Positions 35,684 through 44,132 of a DNA stretch of 64,000 nucleotides are shown here, in pieces. Every line of letters starts with the position of its first letter. Positions within the stretch are counted from its first letter, which is position 1. Source of the DNA: Nocardioides cremeus (GTDB taxonomy: Bacteria > Actinomycetota > Actinomycetes > Propionibacteriales > Nocardioidaceae); assembly GCF_030518195.1 (NCBI RefSeq), contig NZ_JAULSC010000014.1, forward strand, positions 1 to 64,000. The letters are read 5' to 3'. The position numbers and the translations under genes were made by a program. The notes under the pieces are model-generated. The model was not told the origin of the DNA. It saw only the letters and a program-made list of their open reading frames with translations, and did no database searches.

Positions 35684-36157
35684 GTGCTCGGGCCGCACCA
35701 GGACCTCGTAGTCCACGCCGGTCGGCGCCCGGAAGTGCCCGACCCGCTCGAAGCCCAGCGACGCGACCACCCGCAGCGCCCGGGCGTTGAAGCCGGCGAC
35801 CGTCATCCGGTAAGCCGTCGGGGCAAACCGCGCGCGGCCGTAGGCAAGACCAGCCGCGATGGCCTCGCGACCGAGACCCTGACCGACCAGCTCGGGGTGC
35901 AGCCCGCCGCCGGTGTCGAGGGCGGTGTCGTCGTACGCCCAGCCCGGCACCCGTCCGTCGGGGCCGAACGAGCGGAAGCCCACCAGCCGTCCACCCGCGC
36001 TCAGCGCGTGGAAGCCCGACGCGGGGTCGGCGAGGGCATCGGGGTCGGCGTCGGTCATGTCGTAGCAGTCGTACGGCGCCGGGTAGCGCCAGGTGCAGAT
36101 GTCGACCGCCTGGTCGCGGGTCAGCGGCGCCAGCGCCAGCGGGCCCAGGGACGTCAC
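35681..36157 (-). CDS. GNAT-family N-acetyltransferase
   Basis: A 158-residue GNAT protein. The acetyl-CoA loop is recognisable as LVGQGLGREAIAAGLAYG (Q-x-x-G-x-G/A), followed by the beta-5/alpha-4 signature NARALRVVASLGFERVGHF. The acceptor is unknown. Its GTG start overlaps the stop of the E1-like gene (GTGA), making it the last gene of the mde-like operon; it might modify a metabolite or enzyme of that pathway, or simply be co-expressed. Confidence 0.85.
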   Translation of the reverse strand: MTSLGPLALAPLTRDQAVDICTWRYPAPYDCYDMTDADPDALADPASGFHALSAGGRLVGFRSFGPDGRVPGWAYDDTALDTGGGLHPELVGQGLGREAIAAGLAYGRARFAPTAYRMTVAGFNARALRVVASLGFERVGHFRAPTGVDYEVLVRPEH

Positions 36158-38475
36158 TCCACCAGGCCCAGCGCCGCGTCGACGACCGCCGCGACGTCGA
36201 GCCCGTGCAGGCGGTAGGCGTCCTCGAGGCCGGAGGACTGACCGAACTCGTCGACGCCCAGGCAGCGGAGCCGGTCACCGCGCGCGCCGGCGAGGAACGA
36301 CAACGTGTGCGGGTGGCCGTCGAGCACGGTGACCAGCGGCGCCGGCGCGGAGGCGGGGAACAGCTCGGCGAGGATGTCGCCGCCGGTGCCGCCGCCGCGG
36401 CGGCCGCGCTGCTGGAAGGAGCGGAAGACCAGGTCGGGGCTGGTCAGGCAGACCACCCCGGCCCGCACGCCCTGCCCGCGCAGGCTCTCCGCCGCCGCGA
36501 GCACCTCGGGCATGATCGCGCCGACGCCGACGAGCGTCACCTGCTCCTCGTCGAGCGCGTGCCCGGCGGGCAGCCGGTAGCCGCCGGCCACCGCCTGGCG
36601 CCGGCGCCGCTCGACCAGCGCCGGGTCGTCGGGCAGGTCGGCGAGGGCGGGGTCGAGGGGCCGCGTGGAGAGCCGGAAGTACGACGACGTGCCGCCCGGC
36701 ACGCCGACCGACTCCATCGCGGCCAGGAAGCACCACTCCAGGTCCTGCGCGAACGCCGGCTCCCAGGCGGTGCAGCCCGGCTGCTCGAGGCCGATCGAGG
36801 GCGTGGTGATCGACTGGTGCGCCCCGCCCTCGGGCGCCAGCGTGACGCCCGACGGGGTGCCGACCAGGATCGACTGACCTCCGGAGTAGATGCCGTAGGA
36901 CCACGGCTCCAGCGCCCGGGAGACGAACGGGTCGTAGATCGTGGCGATCGGGATCAGCCGCTCGCCCCAGCGCGACCAGGTCGCGCCCAGCTCGCCGAGC
37001 AGCGAGACCAGGTTGACCTCGGCGATGCCGAGCTCGATGTGCTGGCCGTTCTGGCGCTCCGACCAGCGAAGCAGCCGCTCGGTGTCGTCGGCGAACCAGT
37101 CGCGGCGGTCCTCCACCGACCACACCCCGGCCTTGTTGATCCAGCCGCCCAGGTTGGTCGAGGAGGCCACGTCGGGGCTGCAGGTGACCACCTGCGCGGC
37201 CACCGCCGGCGCGTCGCGGTGCAGGTCGGCCAGCAGCCGGCCCAGCGCCGCCTGGGTCGAGACCGGCCGCTTGTGGGCGTGGCCCAGCGCGACCGGCACC
37301 GGGAGCGGGGTCGTCGGCGGCTGCGGCGTACGACGCAGGGCCGCGGCGCGCTGCTCGCACAGCTCGGCGCCGGCGCTGCCCGCGGGGAAGCGTGACCACG
37401 GCTCCGACCGGTCGCCCCCGGTCTGCTCGGCCAGGGCGTCCATCTGCTCGCCGGTCAGGAGCGCGGAGTGGTTGTTGGGGTGGCCCTCGGTGGGCAGCCC
37501 GCGGCCCTTGATCGTGTAGGCGAACACGACGGTGGGGCGGTCGTCGTCGACGTCGGCGAAGGTGTCGACCAGCAGCCCCAGGTCGTGGCCGCCGAGGTCG
37601 CGCACCAGCCCGGCCAGGTCGTCGGCGTCGAGGGAGTCCACGAGCCCGCGCAGCTCGGTCGAGGGCGACCACGAGTCCGAGGCGGCGAGCAGCCGGGTGG
37701 CGAGCTCGTCGCTGCCGGCGCGCAGCATCCGCTGGTACTCCTCGTTGGGCATCTGCTCCAGGCGGGCGCGCAGCTCGGTGCCGCCCGGCCGCTCGAAGAG
37801 CTCGCTGATGCGCCGGCCCCACTTGATGGTCACGACCTGCCAGCCGGCCGCCTCGAACATGCCGGCGAGCCGGGCGATCTGCAGCTCGGGCACGACCCGG
37901 TCGAGCGACTGCCGGTTGACGTCGACGACCCAGAGCACCTCGCCGAGTCGGGCCACGGCGGGGTCGGCCACGGCCTCCCAGATCGCGCCCTCGTCGAGCT
38001 CGGCGTCGCCGAGCAGGCTGACGAAGCGGCCGGCCGGGGGAGCGTCGGCGAAGCGGGAGGCGACGTAGCGGTGCGACATCGCCGCCCACAGCGCCGCGGT
38101 CGCGCCGATGCCGACCGAGCCGGTGGAGAAGTCGACGGTGTCGGGGTCCTTGAGCCGCGAGGGGTAGGACTGCAGCCCGCCCTTGGCCCGCAGCGTCGGC
38201 AGGTAGGCCTCGTCGAGGTCGCCGAGCAGGTAGTTGAGCGCGTGCAGCACCGGCGAGGCGTGCGGCTTGACCGAGACCCGGTCGTCGCGCTCGAGCTCGG
38301 CGAACCACAGCGCCACCATGATGTCGACCATCGAGGCCGACGAGGCCTGGTGGCCGCCGACCTTGACCCCGCTGTCGTTGGGCCGCCCGGCGTTGGCGGC
38401 GTCGACGATCGAGGTCGCCAGCCACAGCACGCGGCGCGAGACCTCGCGGAGAAGGGCAGGGTCGGGCGTGGTCAC
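36154..38475 (-). CDS. ThDP-dependent homodimeric E1-like 2-oxoacid dehydrogenase / transketolase-like (MdeB-like)
   Basis: A 773-residue thiamine-diphosphate enzyme related to homodimeric pyruvate dehydrogenase E1 (AceE) and transketolase. GHQASS is at 41-46, the ThDP motif GDA...DVN at 156-187, and GHPNNHSALL resembles AceE. In Pseudomonas putida MdeB is an AceE-like E1 acting on 2-oxobutyrate and is encoded after methionine gamma-lyase; here the gene follows a gamma-lyase-like gene by 23 bases, so the same role is likely. GTG at 38475 has GGAGGAG upstream. E2 and E3 subunits are not nearby. A plain transketolase-like function remains possible. Confidence 0.78.
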   Translation of the reverse strand: MTTPDPALLREVSRRVLWLATSIVDAANAGRPNDSGVKVGGHQASSASMVDIMVALWFAELERDDRVSVKPHASPVLHALNYLLGDLDEAYLPTLRAKGGLQSYPSRLKDPDTVDFSTGSVGIGATAALWAAMSHRYVASRFADAPPAGRFVSLLGDAELDEGAIWEAVADPAVARLGEVLWVVDVNRQSLDRVVPELQIARLAGMFEAAGWQVVTIKWGRRISELFERPGGTELRARLEQMPNEEYQRMLRAGSDELATRLLAASDSWSPSTELRGLVDSLDADDLAGLVRDLGGHDLGLLVDTFADVDDDRPTVVFAYTIKGRGLPTEGHPNNHSALLTGEQMDALAEQTGGDRSEPWSRFPAGSAGAELCEQRAAALRRTPQPPTTPLPVPVALGHAHKRPVSTQAALGRLLADLHRDAPAVAAQVVTCSPDVASSTNLGGWINKAGVWSVEDRRDWFADDTERLLRWSERQNGQHIELGIAEVNLVSLLGELGATWSRWGERLIPIATIYDPFVSRALEPWSYGIYSGGQSILVGTPSGVTLAPEGGAHQSITTPSIGLEQPGCTAWEPAFAQDLEWCFLAAMESVGVPGGTSSYFRLSTRPLDPALADLPDDPALVERRRRQAVAGGYRLPAGHALDEEQVTLVGVGAIMPEVLAAAESLRGQGVRAGVVCLTSPDLVFRSFQQRGRRGGGTGGDILAELFPASAPAPLVTVLDGHPHTLSFLAGARGDRLRCLGVDEFGQSSGLEDAYRLHGLDVAAVVDAALGLVE

Positions 38476-38498
38476 GGGTCTCCTCCGGAGGGGGTCGG

Positions 38499-39728
38499 TC
38501 AGACGCCGGCGGGCTGGGGCGCTTGGGTGCTCGGGCGCCACTGTGCCACCGCCGGGGCAGCCACGGGGGCCACCCTGCTGGCGTCGAGCGCAGCCGCGAG
38601 GTCCTCGAGCAGGTCGAGCGGGTCCTCCAGCCCGACCGAGAACCGGACGACGCCCGCCGCGGGTCGCGCGTGGGGTGCGACCGGGCGGTGGGTCAGCGCC
38701 GCGGGGTGCTGGACCAGCGAGTCGACGCCGCCCAGCGACACCGCGTGGGTGAACAGCCGCACCGCCGAGGTCAGCCGCGCGGCGGCGTCGTACCCGCCGT
38801 GCAGGGTGATGGCGACCATCGCGCCGGAGCCGCGCATCTGGGTGCCGACCAGCCCGCGGGGGTCGTCGAGACCGGGGTGGTGCACGACTGCGACCTCGTC
38901 GCGGCCCTGGAGGAACTCCACGAGCCGGTGGGCGCCGTCCTGCTGGGCGCGCACCCGCAGCGGCAGCGTGGCCAGGCCGCGGTGCAGCAGGTAGGCGCCG
39001 AGCGGGTGCAGGATGCCGCCGGTCACCGCGCGCACCTGGCGCAGCCCGTTGGCGGTCTCCTCGTTGCAGGCGATGACGCCGCCCACGACGTCGCCGTGAC
39101 CGCCGAGGTACTTGGTGGCGCTGTGCAGCGCCATCGCGGCGCCGTGGTCGAGCGGGTTCTGCAGCACCGGCGTGGCGAAGGTGTTGTCGACCAGCACCGG
39201 CACGTCGCCGGCGGCGGCCACGGCGGCGCGGATGTCGAGCAGCTCCAGCGTCGGGTTCGCCGGGGTCTCCACGACCACCAGCGCGGTGTCGGGGCGCACG
39301 GTGGCCGCGATCTCGGCCTCGGTGCACCAGGTGACCTCGGTGCCGAGCAGCCCGGTGGAGAGCAGATGGTCGGTGCCGCCGTACATCGGGCGGACCGCGA
39401 CGACGTGGCGCTTGCCGGTCAGCATCGTGCGCGAGAGCACCGCGGCCGACATCGCGGCCATGCCGGAGGCGAAGGCGACCGCCGACTCGGCGTGCTCGAG
39501 CGTGGCGAGCGCGGTCTCGAAGCGGGCCACCGTGGGGTTCCACAGCCGCTGGTAGACGTGGCCGCCGTCGGTGGGGTGACCGCCGGTGGCCATCGACTCG
39601 TAGGACTCGCCGCCGGTGTCGAGGTCGGGCAGCGGGTTGGTCGAGGAGAGGTCCAGCGGCAGGGCGTGCACGCCGAGGGCGGTCAGGTCGTCGCGGCCGC
39701 TGTGCACGGCCAGGGAGTCGAGGCGCAT
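38499..39728 (-). CDS. Cys/Met-metabolism PLP lyase (methionine or cystathionine gamma-lyase type)
   Basis: A 409-residue trans-sulfuration enzyme. The PLP lysine is Lys206 (SATKYLGGHGD), with Asp181 (VDNTFATP). Such enzymes cleave methionine or cystathionine, both yielding 2-oxobutyrate. The loop reads MYGGT (115-119); methionine gamma-lyases usually have a cysteine in place of the second glycine, so cystathionine gamma-lyase or gamma-synthase activity cannot be excluded. The MdeB-like gene follows and an Lrp-type regulator is divergent, the arrangement of the P. putida mde locus. GAGGAT lies six bases before the ATG and could serve as -10 or ribosome site. Confidence 0.85.
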   Translation of the reverse strand: MRLDSLAVHSGRDDLTALGVHALPLDLSSTNPLPDLDTGGESYESMATGGHPTDGGHVYQRLWNPTVARFETALATLEHAESAVAFASGMAAMSAAVLSRTMLTGKRHVVAVRPMYGGTDHLLSTGLLGTEVTWCTEAEIAATVRPDTALVVVETPANPTLELLDIRAAVAAAGDVPVLVDNTFATPVLQNPLDHGAAMALHSATKYLGGHGDVVGGVIACNEETANGLRQVRAVTGGILHPLGAYLLHRGLATLPLRVRAQQDGAHRLVEFLQGRDEVAVVHHPGLDDPRGLVGTQMRGSGAMVAITLHGGYDAAARLTSAVRLFTHAVSLGGVDSLVQHPAALTHRPVAPHARPAAGVVRFSVGLEDPLDLLEDLAAALDASRVAPVAAPAVAQWRPSTQAPQPAGV

Positions 39729-39730
39729 GC

Positions 39731-39820
39731 CGTGATCCTCGCTGAGAAGTCGTCCTGCCTCGGGCTCTGTTGTCGAAGACGTAGCCTGATCCACGATCAC
39801 TTGCAGAAGAAGCAGGATCA
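39731..39820. promoter_or_regulatory. possible Lrp-type control region
   Basis: The 114-base region between the divergent lyase and Lrp-type genes contains four TGATC/GATCA-centred motifs (TGATCCT at 39733, CCTGATCC near 39786, CGATCAC near 39794, GGATCAC near 39815). Repeated short sites spread over about 90 bases are usual for Lrp/AsnC octamers. Confidence 0.4.
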
Positions 39821-39842
39821 CTACCCTGACGAGGAGTTCGCG

Positions 39843-40328
39843 TTGCCTGGATCACAACCCGCCAAGGGGGCCGCCCCCGGCCTGGACTCCCTCGACCTCG
39901 ACATCCTGCGCGCCCTGGGCGCCGACGGCCGCCTGACCAACAAGGCGCTCGCCTCGCGCCTGGGCGTGGCCGAGTCGACCTGCGCCTACCGGGTGCGCTC
40001 GCTGCGCGACCGCGGGGTGGTCGTCGGCACCAGCGTGCAGGTCGACGTCGCCGCGCTCGGCTTCCCGCTGCAGGCGGTCATCAAGGTGCGCCTGGGCAGC
40101 CACGACCACCAGCACGTCACGACGCTGTACGACGCCCTGGTCGAGGCCCCGGGCGTGCTGCAGGCGCTGCACGTGGCCGGCGAGGACGACTTCCACCTGC
40201 TGGTGGCCGTCGCCGACCCCGAGGCGTTGCGTGACCTGGTGCTCGAGCACGTCACGGTGCACCCCGTGGTGCGCTCGACCGAGACCCAGCTGGTCTTCGA
40301 GCGCCGCAAGGGCCGCGGGGTCCTGTGA
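39843..40328 (+). CDS. Lrp/AsnC-family transcriptional regulator (MdeR-like)
   Basis: A 161-residue Lrp/AsnC protein: N-terminal helix-turn-helix (LDLDILRALGADGRLTNKAL ... ESTCAYRVRSLRDRGVV, residues about 15-62) and C-terminal RAM amino-acid-sensing domain (LQAVIKVRLG ... VAGEDDFHLLVAVAD). The start is TTG, with GAGGAG six bases upstream. It is divergent from the PLP lyase-E1 operon. In P. putida MdeR, of the same family, activates mdeAB with methionine; the same is inferred here. Confidence 0.9.
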   Translation: MPGSQPAKGAAPGLDSLDLDILRALGADGRLTNKALASRLGVAESTCAYRVRSLRDRGVVVGTSVQVDVAALGFPLQAVIKVRLGSHDHQHVTTLYDALVEAPGVLQALHVAGEDDFHLLVAVADPEALRDLVLEHVTVHPVVRSTETQLVFERRKGRGVL

Positions 40329-40347
40329 GGCCGGTCCCCGCCGTCGC

Positions 40348-40548
40348 TCAGTCGGTCGACGACGTACGCCCGGCGAGCCAGGCGTGCAGCTCGGGCCCGT
40401 CGGCCTCGAGCCGCTCCATCTCCTCGCCGCCGTCGCAGGTCAGCAGCGCCACCGTGGTGTGCGCGGGAGAGGAGGCGACGACCTGCCAGTGCCCGCCGCG
40501 CAGCGCCCACTCCTCGAGGGTGCGTGCGGGTCGCGGGACGGGAGGCAT
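40348..40548 (-). CDS. small hypothetical protein coupled to the Eis-like gene
   Basis: A 66-residue soluble protein. It begins MPPVPRPARTLEEWALRGGHWQ and contains one cysteine (LLTCDGGEEMERLEADG). Its ATG shares a base with the stop of the acetyltransferase gene (TGATG), so it is translated from the same message. No domain is recognised. It is shorter than most annotated genes here, but codon-position GC and coupling support it. Confidence 0.6.
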   Translation of the reverse strand: MPPVPRPARTLEEWALRGGHWQVVASSPAHTTVALLTCDGGEEMERLEADGPELHAWLAGRTSSTD

Positions 40549-41822
40549 CAGAAGCCCGTGGTGCACCAGGGTGTCGGGCCGCCGTCGGCCATCGCCGCGA
40601 AGGCGTCGGCGCCAGCCCCGGTGACCCGTCCGGCGACCGCCAGGTCGGCCGCGTCCACGTCACCGAGGTAGAGCTGGCCCAGGCTCTCGGCCGAGAGCCG
40701 CACGTCGGCGGCGTCGTCGGTACGCCGCACCGTGGCGGCGCCGCCGCTCGTGGTGACCCGCCAGCGACCGGAGGTGTGGCCCAGGGCGTCGTCGACGTCG
40801 AGCACCACGTCGCCGTCGGCGTGCCACGGGCGGGCCTCGAGGGCGACCGGCAGGTCGAGCACCCGCACCCACAGCGTGTCGTGCAGCGCGGTGGTGGTCA
40901 CGACGCGGGGGTCGACCAGCGCGAGGTCGAGCGTGCCGAGCAGCGGGCTGCGGCCCCACCGGACCTTCTCGACGAGGTCGATGTCGGCGACGAAGCGCCA
41001 CAGCCGCAGGTAGGACGACGTGGTGTCGGCGGCGAGGTCGACCAGCTCGACCGCCGCGTCCTTGCGGTGGTCACCGTTGTGCCTGAAGAGGGCGTAGCCG
41101 TCGACGGCGCCGGCGGCGTCGAGGTGCAGCACCGCGCGCAGCATCTTGTCGGGTGCGCCCTTGTCCCAGTCGTACTCGCCGGTCAGGAACATCTCGTAGA
41201 ACGACGGCCGGCTGACCGCGCCGCGGGTGGCCTGCAGGTGGCGCCCGAAGACCTCGCGCACGTGCGGCCACGCCTCGGTCGGCTCCACCATCTCCAGGCT
41301 GCCCGGGTCGTCGAGGTCGCGCAGCCCGAAGTGGGCGCCCGTGTCGATCTCCACGCGTCGCCCGCGCACGGCGGGGCCGAAGCCGAAGCGGCCGTAGATC
41401 GAGCCCTCGGTCGCGGTCAGCGCCGCCACCGGGCGCCCCTGCGCCACCGCGTGGTCGAGGTCGTCGGTCATCAGCCGGCGCAGCAGGCCCTGGCGCCGGT
41501 GGGTGGGGGCGACGGTGACGTCGCTGATCATGTGCAGCCCGAGCGTGCGGCCCCCGCCGACGTTGAGCTCGCCCGCCCAGCTGGCGAAGGTGCCGACCGG
41601 CAGCGTGCCGCCGGCGACCCGGGCGGCCGGCCAGGCGCCACGCAGCACCGCCCCGTCCCGCCCGGCGTGCTTGCGCCAGCGGTCGAACTCGGCGTCGTCG
41701 TTGCGGCTGTCGTGGAACCCTCGCGAGAGGCCCTCCAGCCAGCCGCGCAGCAGCGCCGCGTCGGCGCCCTCGTCGCCGGGCTCGAGGGTGCGGAAGGTCA
41801 GGTCGGCGTGCGGCTCACTCAC
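40548..41822 (-). CDS. Eis-like N-acetyltransferase with SCP2-like C-terminal domain
   Basis: A 424-residue Eis-family protein: N-terminal GNAT domain with acetyl-CoA loop VAPTHRRQGLLRRLM (about 104-118), a second GNAT-like central domain, and a C-terminal sterol-carrier-like fold. The chain ends TTGF; in Eis proteins the C-terminal carboxylate acts as general base. Eis enzymes acetylate amines on aminoglycosides and peptides at several positions; the natural substrate here is unknown. TAGGGT (41834-41829) lies six bases before the GTG (leaderless pattern). Confidence 0.88.
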   Translation of the reverse strand: MSEPHADLTFRTLEPGDEGADAALLRGWLEGLSRGFHDSRNDDAEFDRWRKHAGRDGAVLRGAWPAARVAGGTLPVGTFASWAGELNVGGGRTLGLHMISDVTVAPTHRRQGLLRRLMTDDLDHAVAQGRPVAALTATEGSIYGRFGFGPAVRGRRVEIDTGAHFGLRDLDDPGSLEMVEPTEAWPHVREVFGRHLQATRGAVSRPSFYEMFLTGEYDWDKGAPDKMLRAVLHLDAAGAVDGYALFRHNGDHRKDAAVELVDLAADTTSSYLRLWRFVADIDLVEKVRWGRSPLLGTLDLALVDPRVVTTTALHDTLWVRVLDLPVALEARPWHADGDVVLDVDDALGHTSGRWRVTTSGGAATVRRTDDAADVRLSAESLGQLYLGDVDAADLAVAGRVTGAGADAFAAMADGGPTPWCTTGF

Positions 41823-41870
41823 CCCGACACCCTAGGAGCCTCCCCGCCCACCCCTCCACGCGATATCCCC

Positions 41871-42006
41871 GCCGTTGGTCGAGCAGTGACGAGCGCCAGC
41901 GAGGAACGTCGCCGAGACCCGGTGAGGCGCCCGGTTGCTGTACGCCGGGTGGTTGCGGGGTCTCGGCGTCGCTCGAGCCTTCGGCCCTCGCTGCTCGACC
42001 AACGGC
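41871..42006. repeat. palindromic repeat of the GTTGGTCGAGCAG family
   Basis: A long inverted repeat: GCCGTTGGTCGAGCAG (41871-41886) is exactly complementary to CTGCTCGACCAACGGC (41991-42006), with related inner arms (GCCGAGACCCGGTGAGG against GGGGTCTCGGC). It belongs to the family at 11-343. It lies between two divergent genes, ending about 40 bases before the -10 of the LigD-type gene; the 236-base gap holds nothing else recognisable. Confidence 0.78.
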
Positions 42007-42058
42007 GGGGCCATCGCTGCTCGACCTACGGTGGGGCGTGGGCGCCTAGGGTGGCGCC

Positions 42059-43144
42059 ATGGCGAAGGCGAGCGCGGCCGAGGTGGAGGCGGGCGGGCGT
42101 GCGGTGCGCGTCTCGAGCCCCGACCGGATCATCTACGAGGCGACCGAGCGCACGCCCGAGGTGACCAAGCTGATGGTCGCGCAGTACGTCGCCTCGGCCG
42201 AGGACGGGCTGATGCGCGCGCTGCGTGACCGGCCCACCGCGCTGGAGCGCTGGCCCTCGGGGGTGCGTGAGGGCATGCGCCTGGCCACCGGCCCGCAGGA
42301 CTCGAAGGCCGAGGCGTTCTACCAGAAGCGGGTGCCCAAGGGCGCGCCCGACTACCTCGAGACCGCCACGGTCACCTTCCCGTCGGGGCGCACCGCCGAC
42401 GAGATCTGCCCGACCGAGATCGCGGTGCCCGTGTGGTGCGCCCACATGGGCACGCTGACCTTCCACCCCTGGCCGGTGCGCCGCGGCGACGTCGACCACC
42501 CCGACGAGCTGCGCATCGACCTCGACCCCCAGCCCGGCACCGGCTTCGCCGACGCGGTGCGGGTAGCCGGTGTGGCTCGCGAGCTGCTCGCCGAGCTCGG
42601 GCTGACGGCGTACGTGAAGACGTCGGGCAACCGGGGCGTGCACGTCTACGTGCGCATCGAGCCGCGCTGGGAGTTCCTCGACGTGCGGCACGCCGCGATC
42701 GGCTTCGGGCGCGCGCTGGAGCGCCGCGACGAGCAGGTCACCACGGCGTGGTGGAAGGAGGAGCGGGGGGAGCGCATCTTCGTCGACTACAACCAGAACT
42801 GCCGCGACCGCACCATCGCCTCGGCGTACTCGCTGCGGCCGTTGCCCGGCGCCCCGGTCTCGACGCCGCTGTCGTGGGACGACCTGGCCGAGGTCGCCGA
42901 CCCCCGTGAGCTGAACCTCTTCACGGTGCCCGAGCGGCTCGCCGACGGCGGGGACCCGTGGGCCGGCATCGACGATGAGGCGTTCTCGATCCAGCCGCTG
43001 CTCGACCTCTACGAGGAGCTGCCCGGGGGAGAGATGCCCTACCCGCCGGACCACCCGAAGATGCCGGGCGAGCCGCCGCGGGTGCAGCCGAGCAAGAAGG
43101 TGGCCGGGCACTGGGACGCCGACGGCAACCGCATCGAGGACTGA
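42059..43144 (+). CDS. stand-alone LigD-type polymerase/primase domain protein
   Basis: A 361-residue archaeo-eukaryotic primase-like polymerase, as in the PolDom of LigD. The catalytic pair Asp154/Asp156 is in LRIDLDPQPG, with TFHPW at 134-138, SGNRGVHVYV near 210 and a third acidic site in FVDYNQN. PolDom fills gaps and adds ribonucleotides during non-homologous end joining. Ligase and nuclease domains are absent, so it is a split version; an ATP-dependent ligase gene lies 1.6 kb downstream. TAGGGT (42047-42052) is six bases before the ATG (leaderless pattern). Confidence 0.92.
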   Translation: MAKASAAEVEAGGRAVRVSSPDRIIYEATERTPEVTKLMVAQYVASAEDGLMRALRDRPTALERWPSGVREGMRLATGPQDSKAEAFYQKRVPKGAPDYLETATVTFPSGRTADEICPTEIAVPVWCAHMGTLTFHPWPVRRGDVDHPDELRIDLDPQPGTGFADAVRVAGVARELLAELGLTAYVKTSGNRGVHVYVRIEPRWEFLDVRHAAIGFGRALERRDEQVTTAWWKEERGERIFVDYNQNCRDRTIASAYSLRPLPGAPVSTPLSWDDLAEVADPRELNLFTVPERLADGGDPWAGIDDEAFSIQPLLDLYEELPGGEMPYPPDHPKMPGEPPRVQPSKKVAGHWDADGNRIED

Positions 43145-43170
43145 CGCTCGCGGGGCCCGTGGGGCGTCAG
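43141..43170 (+). terminator. hairpin containing the polymerase-gene stop codon
   Basis: CTGACGC (43141-43147) pairs with GCGTCAG (43164-43170); the TGA stop at 43142-43144 lies in the left arm. Confidence 0.5.
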
Positions 43171-43188
43171 GGGCCTGGAACCAGAAGG

Positions 43189-43354
43189 GCCCGCCCGGCG
43201 GAGTCTCAGCTGCGCCGGACGGGCTCCCGTCTGCGCGTCCGAGATTCCCCCCGGATCCTCGGACGCGATGGCCGGTCCGGGGCGAGTCCGCGTTCCCCCC
43301 AGAATCGCGGCATGCCCCCCGGTCCGACCGGGGAGGTCGCCCCCCGGCGACCTC
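43189..43354 (+). ncRNA. 6C-type small RNA
   Basis: The 331-base gap before the sulfotransferase gene holds five consecutive hairpins. Two define the 6C motif of actinobacteria (stem-loops with six cytosines in the loop): a perfect 10-bp stem at 43234-43243/43258-43267 with CCCCCC at 43247-43252, and CCGCG/CGCGG at 43288-43292/43306-43310 with CCCCCC at 43295-43300. Upstream is an 11-bp hairpin (43189-43200/43213-43224). Downstream are CCCCGGT-CCG-ACCGGGG and AGGTCGCC-CCCC-GGCGACCT, which may terminate. The C-rich loops place the RNA on the plus strand. In mycobacteria 6C RNA pairs with G-rich targets. Exact ends are unknown. Confidence 0.75.
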
Positions 43355-43475
43355 GTGCCTCCAGACTAGGAGGAGAACCGGGGCAGTGGGGGAACACGTC
43401 ATCCACAATCGGTCCAGGGTTTGGTAACACCGCGGGGCCGCCCGGCGCCGCGGGCCGCGCTGGTACTTTTCGCCC

Positions 43476-44105
43476 ATGATGGTCTCGCACTCGGCGCGCG
43501 TGCTGTTCGTGCACGTGCAGAAGACCGGTGGCATCACCATCGACCGGATGCTGCAGGAGGCGCTGCCCGACTTCGAGTTCCTGCCCGGGCTCGGCGGCGG
43601 TCGCCACGCCAGGCTCGGCCCGGCGCTGCGCACCTACCCCGAGCTGTCGGAGTACTTCGTCTTCGGCTTCGTGCGCAACCCGTGGGCGCGGCTCTACTCG
43701 TGGTGGGCGATGATCAAGCGCGCCGAGGCCGACGCGGCGGCGGGCGTCGAGAAGGCCACCAACCAGATGGACCACAACCGGCTGTGGAAGCGGGTGCTGG
43801 CCACCTGCCCCGACTTCGAGGCGTTCGTGCTGCGCGGCACCCAGGAGCAGCGCGAGCTGCAGCGCACCCAGATCAGCTACCTGCGCGCCAAGCAGCGCGA
43901 GGCCGACTTCATCGGTCGCCAGGAGCGCTTCGACGCCGACCTGCACGAGGTCTTCGACCGGCTCGAGCTGGCCTGGCCCGGCACCACGATGCATGCCAAC
44001 ACCGGGCCCAGCAGCGACTACCGGGTGCAGTACTCCGACGAGATGCGCGACCGGGTGGCCGAGGTCTTCGCCGCCGACCTCGAGCGCTTCGGCTACGAAT
44101 TCTAG
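43476..44105 (+). CDS. sulfotransferase family 2-like protein
   Basis: A 209-residue protein with the PAPS-binding motifs of membrane-type sulfotransferases: VHVQKTGGITIDRML (5'-phosphosulfate loop, residues 12-26) and FVRNPWARLYSWW (3'-phosphate motif, about 67-79). It would transfer sulfate from PAPS to a carbohydrate or lipid. Length is near the family minimum. No sulfate activation genes are adjacent. TACTTT (43464-43469) lies six bases before the ATG (leaderless pattern). Acceptor unknown. Confidence 0.85.
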   Translation: MMVSHSARVLFVHVQKTGGITIDRMLQEALPDFEFLPGLGGGRHARLGPALRTYPELSEYFVFGFVRNPWARLYSWWAMIKRAEADAAAGVEKATNQMDHNRLWKRVLATCPDFEAFVLRGTQEQRELQRTQISYLRAKQREADFIGRQERFDADLHEVFDRLELAWPGTTMHANTGPSSDYRVQYSDEMRDRVAEVFAADLERFGYEF

Positions 44106-44132
44106 CCGCTCCAGCCGGCGTACGCCGCCCGC

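Noticed and set aside
36154..38475. Housekeeping transketolase of the pentose phosphate pathway.
   Set aside because: The AceE-like motifs and operon with a gamma-lyase fit an MdeB-like enzyme better, and no tal or zwf genes are adjacent. Not fully excluded.
43464..43475. TTGGTA at 43421 as -35 for the sulfotransferase gene.
   Set aside because: It lies 37 bases before the TACTTT box, far from the 16-19 expected.
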